A DNA stretch of 64,000 nucleotides from Flavobacterium sp. (lineage in GTDB: Bacteria; Bacteroidota; Bacteroidia; Flavobacteriales; Flavobacteriaceae), in NCBI GenBank assembly GCA_021740105.1, contig JAIPAM010000007.1:47224-111223 (forward strand), given 5' to 3'. The notes beneath the pieces were generated by a model. The model had not been told where the DNA came from. It saw nothing but the letters and a program-made list of their open reading frames with translations, and did not search any database. Shown one piece after another: positions 55,923 through 63,140 of this stretch; position 1 is the stretch's first letter, and every line of letters begins with the position of its first letter. A program made the translations under genes and the position numbers.

Positions 55923-57519
55923 CTAAAGAGGACCCATCCCATTTTTGAGGATGGGTTTTTTGTTTTTCAGAATCATAACTTTCTGAAATACATTTAGTTA
56001 ACTCGAATAAAGCATTGGTTTTTGAGGTTCGATATTTTCTATTTTTGATCGAATAATGAAACCCCTCTGGAAACACCAAATATTGGAACTTTCTTTTTTT
56101 ACTATAATCCAAAGAGTCGTAGAATTTAGTGGGGTTGAGGGCTATTTTTAAGAAATAATTTATTGCTTTTTCATGGTTCGATATTTTTGTTGGCAAATAA
56201 TCCAGTTCTTTTGTTTTTTGGATTATTGCTTCATTTATTTTCTGGCTTTGTCTTTCAAAAATATCTTTAGAAATTTCATTAATTGCATACCGATATTCCA
56301 TTTTATCATAACTTTCTTTCAGGTTATTTAATTCAAAAGAAGCAAGTCTTTTTTTCTCCGAAAGGTTAGACATCTCATCATCTATTATTTTTTTTAGTTG
56401 TACAGAAAACAAATCTTTCAATTGCCCAGAAAAATTAAACTGTTCTAAAACTTCGCAAAATTGTTCGTGTAACCCTGATCTTAAAGATTTTTTTGAACTT
56501 GAAGCGTTGACGGTTTTATGGCAGGAATTACATTTGTAGTAATAAATGTTTTTTGCCTTGTTAAGATAAGAGGTCATGGTGTCATCACAGTCGGAGCACA
56601 TAAGAAATTTAGGCGCTAAAGGTGTTTCTTCCTTTCCAGCTATTTTAACTACACCAAACTGCTTTGACCCTTCAAGAATCCGTTGCAATTGATTGTATTC
56701 TTTAATCGTTATCATTGGCTCCCACGAACCTTTAATTATTCTACCCTCCAATAACGAATTACAAATTCTACCAGTATAAAACTGATTGCGCCAAATCTCA
56801 GAAATCCTTTGTTTTCTCATTTGAACTCCTTTTGAATTTAACCAATGTATAATTTCAGAATCGGTGCTTGATTTGTAGATTTTCATTTTAAATGCTTCCT
56901 TTAAAAATTGACCTTCAATATTAATCTTAATCTCTTGAAATGCTTGTACTTTTGTCGGGTCTGAAACTCGTGGCCCGAAATGACCGTAACCTCTTGGCGT
57001 TTTTCCAAAAACTTTTCCATTTTCCAAAGCGTTTATTAAACCAGGAATAACAGTATCTTGACGATTAAAATTTTCCTTTTGAGCATATAAAAGTTGAGTT
57101 GAAAATTCATTTTCAGCTCTTTCGTTAAATGTATGGTTGTCTGTACTTACGGAGTAAAGGAAAACATTGAACTCCTTTCTTAATCTAACAAAAAGTTGAA
57201 TGTGCTCTGCTCCTGCTCTTCCAAATCGACTAGGAGACCAAATCAGTATCATTTTTGGACGTTTAGAAACAGTAGTTTTCTTTATCCTGTCCATTAGTTC
57301 TTTAAGCGTGCTTTGGGTATTGATTCGTTTAGAACTTTCATATTCGGCATCAAACTCTTGGGTAATGATTAACTGATTCTCCTTTGCAAACGCTTTAATT
57401 TTGTTCACTTGTGTTTCAATACTCCCATTGTTCACAAATTGGTCTTTAGTTGACACGCGTGTATATGACCAAACTACTGAATTTTTAAAATCGTTAAGTG
57501 TTAAGTTTTTCTTTTTCAT
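55882..57519 (-). CDS. Large serine recombinase (integrase)
   Basis: A 545-residue site-specific recombinase. The catalytic domain has YTRVSTKDQF (Ser23) and SPSRFGRAGAEHIQLF (about 93-108); it is followed by the recombinase domain, a zinc ribbon (CSDCDDTMTSYL, YKCNSCHK, about 305-345) and a coiled coil (about 360-430). The last about 27 residues (from THPQKWDGSS on, including AGTGLEPVTFGL) are encoded by the tRNA terminator hairpin and the 3' half of the tRNA gene on the opposite strand, so the tail is not a normal part of the protein family. A 63-codon gene overlaps its start by 26 bases. Confidence 0.9.
   Translation of the reverse strand: MKKKNLTLNDFKNSVVWSYTRVSTKDQFVNNGSIETQVNKIKAFAKENQLIITQEFDAEYESSKRINTQSTLKELMDRIKKTTVSKRPKMILIWSPSRFGRAGAEHIQLFVRLRKEFNVFLYSVSTDNHTFNERAENEFSTQLLYAQKENFNRQDTVIPGLINALENGKVFGKTPRGYGHFGPRVSDPTKVQAFQEIKINIEGQFLKEAFKMKIYKSSTDSEIIHWLNSKGVQMRKQRISEIWRNQFYTGRICNSLLEGRIIKGSWEPMITIKEYNQLQRILEGSKQFGVVKIAGKEETPLAPKFLMCSDCDDTMTSYLNKAKNIYYYKCNSCHKTVNASSSKKSLRSGLHEQFCEVLEQFNFSGQLKDLFSVQLKKIIDDEMSNLSEKKRLASFELNNLKESYDKMEYRYAINEISKDIFERQSQKINEAIIQKTKELDYLPTKISNHEKAINYFLKIALNPTKFYDSLDYSKKRKFQYLVFPEGFHYSIKNRKYRTSKTNALFELTKCISESYDSEKQKTHPQKWDGSSLVAGTGLEPVTFGL
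55931..55965 (+). terminator. Terminator of the initiator tRNA
   Basis: ACCCATCC / GGATGGGT stem with a 9-base loop (55932-55939 and 55949-55956) followed by six T. It lies inside the recombinase reading frame on the opposite strand. Confidence 0.9.
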
Positions 57520-57685
57520 TTTTGTACTGTTCGTAAATTATTTTGGTAAACTCATATAACTGTTTTGAAAATTCAAATGAATCTTCTTCTTTAAGCACTT
57601 CTTTTAATATTGGTACAATTGCTATTAGCTCTTTATAATCTAATAAGTAATCGCTTTCATTGGGTTCTGAAAATTTTTGGCCCAT
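57494..57685 (-). CDS. Small protein overlapping the recombinase start
   Basis: A 63-residue acidic, helical protein (MGQKFSEPNESDYLLDYKEL, then KEVLKEEDSFEFSKQLYEFT) that I do not recognise. It ends 26 bases inside the recombinase gene, a translational coupling layout, and so is probably a recombinase accessory such as a directionality or regulatory factor; this is inference. A palindrome CGTATT-N6-AATACG lies 3 bases upstream of its ATG. Confidence 0.65.
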   Translation of the reverse strand: MGQKFSEPNESDYLLDYKELIAIVPILKEVLKEEDSFEFSKQLYEFTKIIYEQYKNEKEKLNT

Positions 57686-57687
57686 AT

Positions 57688-57705
57688 CGTATTAATATAA
57701 ATACG
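57688..57705. promoter_or_regulatory. Palindrome upstream of the 63-codon gene
   Basis: CGTATT-AATATA-AATACG, a 6-bp-arm palindrome with a 6-base centre, placed 3 bases upstream of the start codon at 57685. It could be an operator for the recombinase operon. Confidence 0.45.
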
Positions 57706-57750
57706 GGCTGGATTTTCAGGAACCGAATAGGTGGTACATTTGACATTTGG

Positions 57751-58605
57751 TTAGGCTTTTATTGTTATTTTATAATTTCCTTGAGCTCTTGGCTCTATCA
57801 TTATTTTTGAACCTAAAGGTAGTTTGTTGGTTAGAAAAAAACTGGCTAACTCTTCAGGCTGTTTATGTTCCTCCGTGATTTTGATGATTTTTGGAGAACC
57901 GTCTTGTTGAACTTCAATTTCTAAGTGTTTAGGCTTGTCAAAAAATAAAACTCTACGAATTTGATTTTCTATGGAAGATAAATATTCTAAATCTGTATTG
58001 CTTTGTCCTATTTCTATTCCAACCAGTTTTGACAATAGTGGCAGAAATGGAATTACTATTAAGGTTTCACCAAAATAGAAGTTATTCAAATCAGCTGTCA
58101 AACCAACATTGCTGAAATTAAAAGAATGTTCTCCTGTTTTAGGACAATAAATTAATGACACAACACTTCTATTGGAAATCAAACAACTTTTAAATGCATC
58201 AGTAAAAGGATTAATCTCTTTTCTAAAAAGGTCAATCATTATTGGTTCAAATCCTAAAAAATGTTCAATTGTTTCCTTATCTATTTTTTCTAACTTATTT
58301 TTCGAAAGTAAGTTTTTAAAAACTGAATCAGCATATTTTTCATTAAATGGTTTTATCCAAATATCATAGGATAATTTCTGCAACTTTTTTGAGTCTATTC
58401 CAATATTGGATAATTCATTAATTATTAATAGCCAAAGTGCTTCTGTCATATTCATAAATCCTTTTTTTTCCTTTTTAAAAAAGGGGATAATATCACGCTC
58501 TTTCCAATAATTAACTTGCCTTGAAGTAATTTGAAGATGTTGTTTTGGCAATAAATACTTATTGGAAATCATGTTACCCATTTTTATTAATTCTTCTCTG
58601 TCCAT
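57751..58605 (-). CDS. MerR-like DNA-binding regulator of the element
   Basis: A 284-residue protein not firmly assigned. The N-terminus has a winged-helix-like segment ITSRQVNYWKERDIIPFFKK (about 26-45) followed by MNMTEALWLLIINELSNIGI, the order seen in MerR proteins (recognition helix, W-K-x-R, then dimer helix). The remaining 200 residues are a probable sensor or oligomerisation part without known motifs. It is transcribed divergently from the zinc-finger gene, with a large inverted repeat between them, and so most likely controls both. It lies 66 bases upstream of the 63-codon gene. Confidence 0.65.
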   Translation of the reverse strand: MDREELIKMGNMISNKYLLPKQHLQITSRQVNYWKERDIIPFFKKEKKGFMNMTEALWLLIINELSNIGIDSKKLQKLSYDIWIKPFNEKYADSVFKNLLSKNKLEKIDKETIEHFLGFEPIMIDLFRKEINPFTDAFKSCLISNRSVVSLIYCPKTGEHSFNFSNVGLTADLNNFYFGETLIVIPFLPLLSKLVGIEIGQSNTDLEYLSSIENQIRRVLFFDKPKHLEIEVQQDGSPKIIKITEEHKQPEELASFFLTNKLPLGSKIMIEPRAQGNYKITIKA

Positions 58606-58645
58606 AACTAATTATTTAGTAATTTTTATATTTAAGATATTTACT

Positions 58646-58684
58646 ATTTGGTAAATTTAATATTTTATTTTAAATTTACCAAAT
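58646..58684. promoter_or_regulatory. 14-bp-arm inverted repeat between divergent genes
   Basis: ATTTGGTAAATTTA (58646-58659), an 11-base spacer, and TAAATTTACCAAAT (58671-58684) form a perfect inverted repeat. The shorter TTTAC-TATTTG-GTAAA palindrome overlaps its left arm (58642-58656). It sits 22 bases before the ATG of the zinc-finger gene and 40 bases from the regulator start. An operator for the MerR-like regulator is inferred. Confidence 0.7.
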
Positions 58685-58706
58685 TTTTAGAACAAAAACA
58701 AAAAAG

Positions 58707-59138
58707 ATGAAAAAGAAAATTCAAAAAAGGCAGAGGTTTTCCAACAGAACTTACCCGCCGAAGTTGTGCAAAAAACAAGATTGCAATACGGAGTTTGTTC
58801 CAACAGATGGACGGCAGGTTTATTGTAATGCCCAACATCGAATTGACAGTAACAATGATAAGCGAAAGGTTATTGATAAAATTGAAAATGATTTCAAGAA
58901 AAAAGCAAAAAATAATAAAGAGGTATTAATAAAAATTGAGAAAAGTGAATTTTACATTAAATCGCGAGTAGCAAATAAAACTCTTTTATTGTATGAAGGT
59001 TATGATTTTGGTGTTTACCATAAAAAAGATCGTGAAAAAGGAACAAATCGAGAAGTACTAATTTGCTATGATTATGGATTAGTATTAGTAGATGGAAATA
59101 ATGAAAATTACAAAATAGATAAAATAGAAAATATTTAA
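58707..59138 (+). CDS. Small zinc-finger-containing protein of unknown function
   Basis: A 143-residue basic protein. Near the start, CKKQDC followed by NTEFVPTDGRQVYC and NAQHR gives a C-x4-C-x13-C-x3-H pattern (about 21-45), similar to the C..C..F.P....Q.YC...C ribbon of many phage and accessory proteins with His in place of the last Cys. A Lys-rich linker (about 50-75) and a beta-rich C-terminus (YIKSRVANKTLLLYEGYDFG onward) follow. It probably binds nucleic acid. It is followed after 4 bases by the next gene. Not recognised beyond that. Confidence 0.68.
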   Translation: MKKKIQKRQRFSNRTYPPKLCKKQDCNTEFVPTDGRQVYCNAQHRIDSNNDKRKVIDKIENDFKKKAKNNKEVLIKIEKSEFYIKSRVANKTLLLYEGYDFGVYHKKDREKGTNREVLICYDYGLVLVDGNNENYKIDKIENI

Positions 59139-59142
59139 AAAT

Positions 59143-59523
59143 ATGATACAATTACAATCACACCAACCTACAACTGCAGAATTATTTCCATTTGCTTACC
59201 AACAGGATTTATTAAAAAAACAATCAGAGCATTTTGTAAACAAAATTATCACCACTGGAAATTTTGAAAGCGGTTATGAAAACATGCCAGTTGACTTTCC
59301 TTCTGCTCCAGAAAATTCACCCATTATTTTAAACTCAAAACCTCCTCAATTATTAGTTGGAACTTATCTTAAAAACAATTGGAGGCCATTGCTCGCTGTT
59401 GGAATAATATTTTTGGTTTCAGCTACCATGTACCATAAATTAAAACGGGAAAAAGAGAAAAAAATAGCAGGAAATCAAATTCCAAAAAATCTTTGTTATA
59501 AAATACCCAAAAAATCAATTTAA
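59143..59523 (+). CDS. Small membrane protein of unknown function
   Basis: A 126-residue protein with a hydrophilic N-terminal part (MIQLQSHQPTTAELFPFAYQ), a Pro-rich middle (DFPSAPENSPIILNSKPP), one transmembrane helix (about 85-103, RPLLAVGIIFLVSATMYH) and a basic tail (KLKREKEKK). No signal peptide. It is 4 bases downstream of the zinc-finger gene and surely co-transcribed. Function unknown. Confidence 0.68.
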   Translation: MIQLQSHQPTTAELFPFAYQQDLLKKQSEHFVNKIITTGNFESGYENMPVDFPSAPENSPIILNSKPPQLLVGTYLKNNWRPLLAVGIIFLVSATMYHKLKREKEKKIAGNQIPKNLCYKIPKKSI

Positions 59524-59622
59524 GTCAATAAAAATAGATAAAAAATTAATTTAAATAATAGTATTTATTTACAAATCAATACGTATCTATTTATAAAAAA
59601 ATTAGTTGATACCATTTAATTA

Positions 59623-59799
59623 TTATTTGAAATCTATACCGTTATCTGGAAAAAGTGCATCCATCATTTTTTTAACATCAAGGTCAGGACGCCGTTTTTT
59701 CATTTTAAGTAACATTAAATGGAAAGTATGAATTTCTATAAGTTCTTTCTCAGAATAAATCTGAGGAGCAATCTTATTATTTTTCTTAAAAAAATTCAT
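59623..59799 (-). CDS. Small hypothetical protein (58 residues)
   Basis: A minus-strand frame MNFFKKNNKIAPQIYSEKEL, continuing IEIHTFHLMLLKMKKRRPDL and DVKKMMDALFPDNGIDFK. It is basic in the middle and has an amphipathic helix pattern. No promoter or family recognised; the composition is protein-like, in contrast to the surrounding AT-rich bases, so a real small gene is likely but unproven. Confidence 0.5.
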   Translation of the reverse strand: MNFFKKNNKIAPQIYSEKELIEIHTFHLMLLKMKKRRPDLDVKKMMDALFPDNGIDFK

Positions 59800-60197
59800 A
59801 CTCTAATTTTTTTTACAATTAAATTTTAATTCCAATTCATTATTAATAGAGTCATTGGATAGTGATATTTTCAAGAATACAATCCGTACAATAATTATTG
59901 TATCAAAATTAGTTTTATTGAATCCGGCAGCAATAATCCCTCAATTCCGTTTTAAAAAAAAAACAACTTCCGGAACAATTAAAACTAAATATTTTAATTC
60001 AAAAGTTAATTTTTATTAGGCTTACCTCTATTTTAATTACAATCCTATGGAGGTTCATTTCTAAATTTTAAATAAAAATAGAACCCTTAGAGTTTCTAAA
60101 GAAATAAATGCAATTATTATTAGTTCACTTTTTAAGTTATAGAATTAATTTTCTAAAAAGAATGACTGATCGTTTAATGAAATTATTCCAACAAACA

Positions 60198-60234
60198 AAT
60201 AGTCCTACTATTTTCTAAAAATAATAGGACTATT
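60198..60234 (-). terminator. Terminator of the adhesin cassette
   Basis: AATAGTCCTA / TAGGACTATT, a perfect 10-bp inverted repeat (60198-60207 and 60225-60234), 30 bases beyond the end of the OmpA-family gene. On the minus strand it is followed by a weak T-rich stretch (TTGTTTGTTGG). Confidence 0.75.
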
Positions 60235-60264
60235 GATATAAAAATAGCCATCAAGTTCTTTTAA

Positions 60265-62184
60265 TTATTCTACAATAATAAAGGTACTTCTTCTGTTTTG
60301 TTGGTGTTCCTTTTCAGAGCATATAATTCCATCAGAACATTTATTAACTAACTGAAGTTCTCCATAACCTTTAGCTATTAATCTATCCTTACTTATACCT
60401 CGCTTTACTAAGTAATTTAAAGTGGACTCTGCTCTTTTTTGAGATAGAACTTTATTGTATTTTCTGTTTTGTCTTGCATCGGTATGAGATCCAATTTCAA
60501 TATTAATTTTGGGATAGGTTTTAAGTACTTCTACAATTTTTTCTAATTCTACTTTAGCATCTTTTCTTATTTCTGATTTATCTAGGTCAAAATAAATTTG
60601 ATTGAATTTAATCACATTTGCAATATCAACTCCCTTATCAATTTTAACTTTCAATGCAGATACAACAACTGGAATATTAATTTCTGTTTCATATTGAGAA
60701 ACGGCAATTGTTTTTTGTTGCGTTTCATACCCTTCTTTTACTATTATAATTTTATAGGTTTGATTCGTTTTTATTGGGTCAAAAGAATAATTTCCTTTAT
60801 CATCTGTTTTTGTTTTAGCTATAACATTATCGTCATTGTCAAGAAGTACCACTTGAGCCTCCTTTAAAAAATCTTTTGTAATTAGGTCTTGAAGCGACCC
60901 TTTAACAGGTATTTCTACTTCAAAAACAAAAGGTTTAACTTCCTCAATTAAATAAATATCATCATCTCCTACACCGCCATTTCTATTACTGGTAAAGGTT
61001 CCTAATCGAGTTTCTCTATTCCAGAACATTGCAAAATCATCCATTGGACTGTTGATTTTAGTTCCCAAATTAATAGGTAAAGCGTTTGGATTATCTAAAT
61101 CTAGAACAAAAATATCAAACCCTCCATATCCTGGTTGACCGTCTGAAGCAAATAACAATTTGTTATCTTTAGTAATAAAGGGGTAACTTTCTCTTCCTTC
61201 TGTGTTAATTTTAGAACCTAAGTTTTCAGGTTTTCCATAAGTTCCATCTTCATTTATATTCATTTTAAAAATATCGGAGGCGCCATAAGTACCTTTCATG
61301 TCAGAAGCAAAATATAAATATTTTTCATCCGGACTTAATGCAGGATGAGCTATTCTAGCTAAGTCATCCGCTACTATTTGAATTTTTTCTGGCGAACTCC
61401 AATTTCCATTTTGGAATATTGACTTGTATATTTTATAGAGTCCGTTTACCGCCTTACCTTTTTTGTTTTTTTTCACTTCATTTTGTGTAAAAAACATTGT
61501 TTTACCATCCTTTGAAAATGTTGGAGTAGCTTCATGGAATTTTGAAAATGTTTTTTTTGAAAATAATTTAGGCTCCGGAATATCGATCAAAGGTTTTATT
61601 GTTGAATAATACAAATTAGTAAACGATTGATTCGTTCTTTTATAGATTCTATTAGCTAAATTTCGATTTCGGGCACTTGCAAAAACTATTGTATCCCCTT
61701 TTATAATTCCGCCATAATCGGATTTTGTAGAATTTATATCTAGATTCATGACGTTAAAAGCATTCGCTAATTTATCATCTGTATTCGCTTTTCCATTGAA
61801 TTTTTTGAATAAATCTGCTCTAATCTCAAGTTTTTCCTTGTTTGAATATTGTTCTAATATTGTTTTTGCTAGATCATAATTACCGATTGACTTTAAACAT
61901 TGCGCATATCGATACAAATATTCTGAATTACAATTAGCATTAAATTCGTATAATTTTTGATACCAAACAAATGCCTTTTCATAATTGGCATTAAAGTAAT
62001 AAGAATCTCCCAACCGTTCATAAATTTCAACTGAAGCTACTCCTTTTTTGGCTAATTGTTCGTAAATTTTTACCGCTTCTATGTATTGTTCTTGTTTGAA
62101 CTTTTTATCAGCAGTTAACAATGCTTTCTCTTGTGATTTAGCACTTATGGAGATGAACAGTAAAATATAAATATATTTTTTCAT
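60265..62184 (-). CDS. OmpA-family protein with TPR and PD40 propeller
   Basis: A 639-residue envelope protein. A signal peptide (about 1-17) precedes TPR-like repeats (about 20-120, AVKIYEQLAKKGVASVEIYERLGDS in part), PD40/WD40-like propeller blades (about 200-400, FSKDGKTMFFTQ, LSPDEKYLYFASDMKGTYGASD), a carboxypeptidase-regulatory-like domain (about 430-505) and an OmpA peptidoglycan-binding domain (about 525-639, IEIGSHTDARQNRKYNKVLS). The same domain order as T9SS component PorE and as proteins encoded next to SprF/PorP-like genes. It begins 12 bases after the SprF-like gene. Confidence 0.9.
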   Translation of the reverse strand: MKKYIYILLFISISAKSQEKALLTADKKFKQEQYIEAVKIYEQLAKKGVASVEIYERLGDSYYFNANYEKAFVWYQKLYEFNANCNSEYLYRYAQCLKSIGNYDLAKTILEQYSNKEKLEIRADLFKKFNGKANTDDKLANAFNVMNLDINSTKSDYGGIIKGDTIVFASARNRNLANRIYKRTNQSFTNLYYSTIKPLIDIPEPKLFSKKTFSKFHEATPTFSKDGKTMFFTQNEVKKNKKGKAVNGLYKIYKSIFQNGNWSSPEKIQIVADDLARIAHPALSPDEKYLYFASDMKGTYGASDIFKMNINEDGTYGKPENLGSKINTEGRESYPFITKDNKLLFASDGQPGYGGFDIFVLDLDNPNALPINLGTKINSPMDDFAMFWNRETRLGTFTSNRNGGVGDDDIYLIEEVKPFVFEVEIPVKGSLQDLITKDFLKEAQVVLLDNDDNVIAKTKTDDKGNYSFDPIKTNQTYKIIIVKEGYETQQKTIAVSQYETEINIPVVVSALKVKIDKGVDIANVIKFNQIYFDLDKSEIRKDAKVELEKIVEVLKTYPKINIEIGSHTDARQNRKYNKVLSQKRAESTLNYLVKRGISKDRLIAKGYGELQLVNKCSDGIICSEKEHQQNRRSTFIIVE

Positions 62185-62196
62185 AGTGTAATTAAA

Positions 62197-63132
62197 TTAA
62201 AAGAATCTTGGGGTTTCTATCTTTTGATTATTATTAAATAAATCAAACTTTAAAAAGAATTCATGAGAACCAGAATTAAAATTGGATAATCTTGTAGTTT
62301 CTCTATCGTATCCATATCCAATAAACATTCTATCCGATGCTTGAAATCCTACTATTCCACTAAAAGCAGCACTCATCCTGTAAGCAATTCCAGCAGTGAA
62401 TTTTTCATTTATTAAAAAGTTAGCCGTAATATCCAATTGTAAAGGAGCGCCATAAACTATTTTAGATATTATTGCCGGTTTAAATTTGATATAATAATTC
62501 AAATCATATACTTTACCTGCAGTTAAGTAAAAGTTCTGTCTTCTATTTGCTGTTGATACCGCAACTTCATCATAGAAAGCAGTATTTAGCAACATTGGAA
62601 CTGAGAGACCTAAATAGGCATTTTTGGTGTAATAATAGAATCCAGCTCCAAAATTAGGAGAAAATCTATTAATGTTGTTTTGAAATGAAATATCCCCAGG
62701 ATTGTACTGACTTAGCTTAGTATAATCTATATTTATATATTCACCCCCTGCTTTAATACCAAATGCTAATCTAGAATTATCACCAAACAATAACGTGTAA
62801 GAAAAATCGGCATTGAAATAGGTTAAATCTGAAGGTCCAATTCGATCATTTAAAATATTGATTCCATATCCAATATTGGTGTTTTCTATTGGTTGATGAA
62901 AACCAATATTAGCTGTTTTTGGAGCCCCGTCTATTCCGACCCATTGGGTTCGATACAATCCAAAAGAACTAGCATACTCTAAGGATCCAGAATAGGCAGG
63001 ATTAATTTGTGAAGGATTGTACATGTACTGTGTATATTGAGGTTCTTGTTGCGCTTTAGCCTGAAAGGAAATCAATATTACAAAGCTGATTGCTAGGTTT
63101 TTAAATACTCTATTAACTTTTTTATTTTTCAT
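62197..63132 (-). CDS. SprF/PorP-family T9SS membrane protein
   Basis: A 311-residue outer-membrane protein: signal peptide (about 1-27), then QEPQYTQYMYNPSQINPAYS (the family's N-terminal signature) and a beta barrel with FSGIVGFQASDRMFIGYGYD near the end. In gliding Bacteroidetes SprF is needed to place its adjacent large adhesin SprB at the surface; type B sorting signals depend on such partners. Lies 8 bases downstream of the adhesin gene, exactly such a pair. Confidence 0.93.
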   Translation of the reverse strand: MKNKKVNRVFKNLAISFVILISFQAKAQQEPQYTQYMYNPSQINPAYSGSLEYASSFGLYRTQWVGIDGAPKTANIGFHQPIENTNIGYGINILNDRIGPSDLTYFNADFSYTLLFGDNSRLAFGIKAGGEYINIDYTKLSQYNPGDISFQNNINRFSPNFGAGFYYYTKNAYLGLSVPMLLNTAFYDEVAVSTANRRQNFYLTAGKVYDLNYYIKFKPAIISKIVYGAPLQLDITANFLINEKFTAGIAYRMSAAFSGIVGFQASDRMFIGYGYDRETTRLSNFNSGSHEFFLKFDLFNNNQKIETPRFF

Positions 63133-63140
63133 TGCTCTTA

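Larger units (their letters stand above)
55882..60197. mobile_element. Putative small integrative element beside tRNA-fMet
   Basis: The segment has a serine recombinase converging on a tRNA gene, a small overlapping gene, a MerR-like regulator, an operator-like inverted repeat, and two small unknown genes, then an AT-rich gap of about 740 bases before the next chromosomal operon. The layout (integrase and tRNA at one end, cargo inside) is that of an integrative element. The left limit is in or near the tRNA; the right limit is not resolved, and no copy of the tRNA 3' end was found before 60265. Confidence 0.5.
59524..60264. other. AT-rich gap with one small reading frame
   Basis: The 741 bases contain the 58-codon minus-strand frame at 59623-59799 and the terminator at 60198-60234. 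The rest (59800-60197 and 59524-59622) shows no gene, tRNA or clear promoter. It is a likely place for the right end of the integrated element. Confidence 0.6.

Noticed and set aside
59524..60264. Right attachment site with a copy of the tRNA 3' end
   Set aside because: I searched the gap by eye for TTCGAGTCCTGTTCCCGC and for the terminator stem ACCCATCC and found neither; serine recombinases need only a 2-base core, so absence is not proof.
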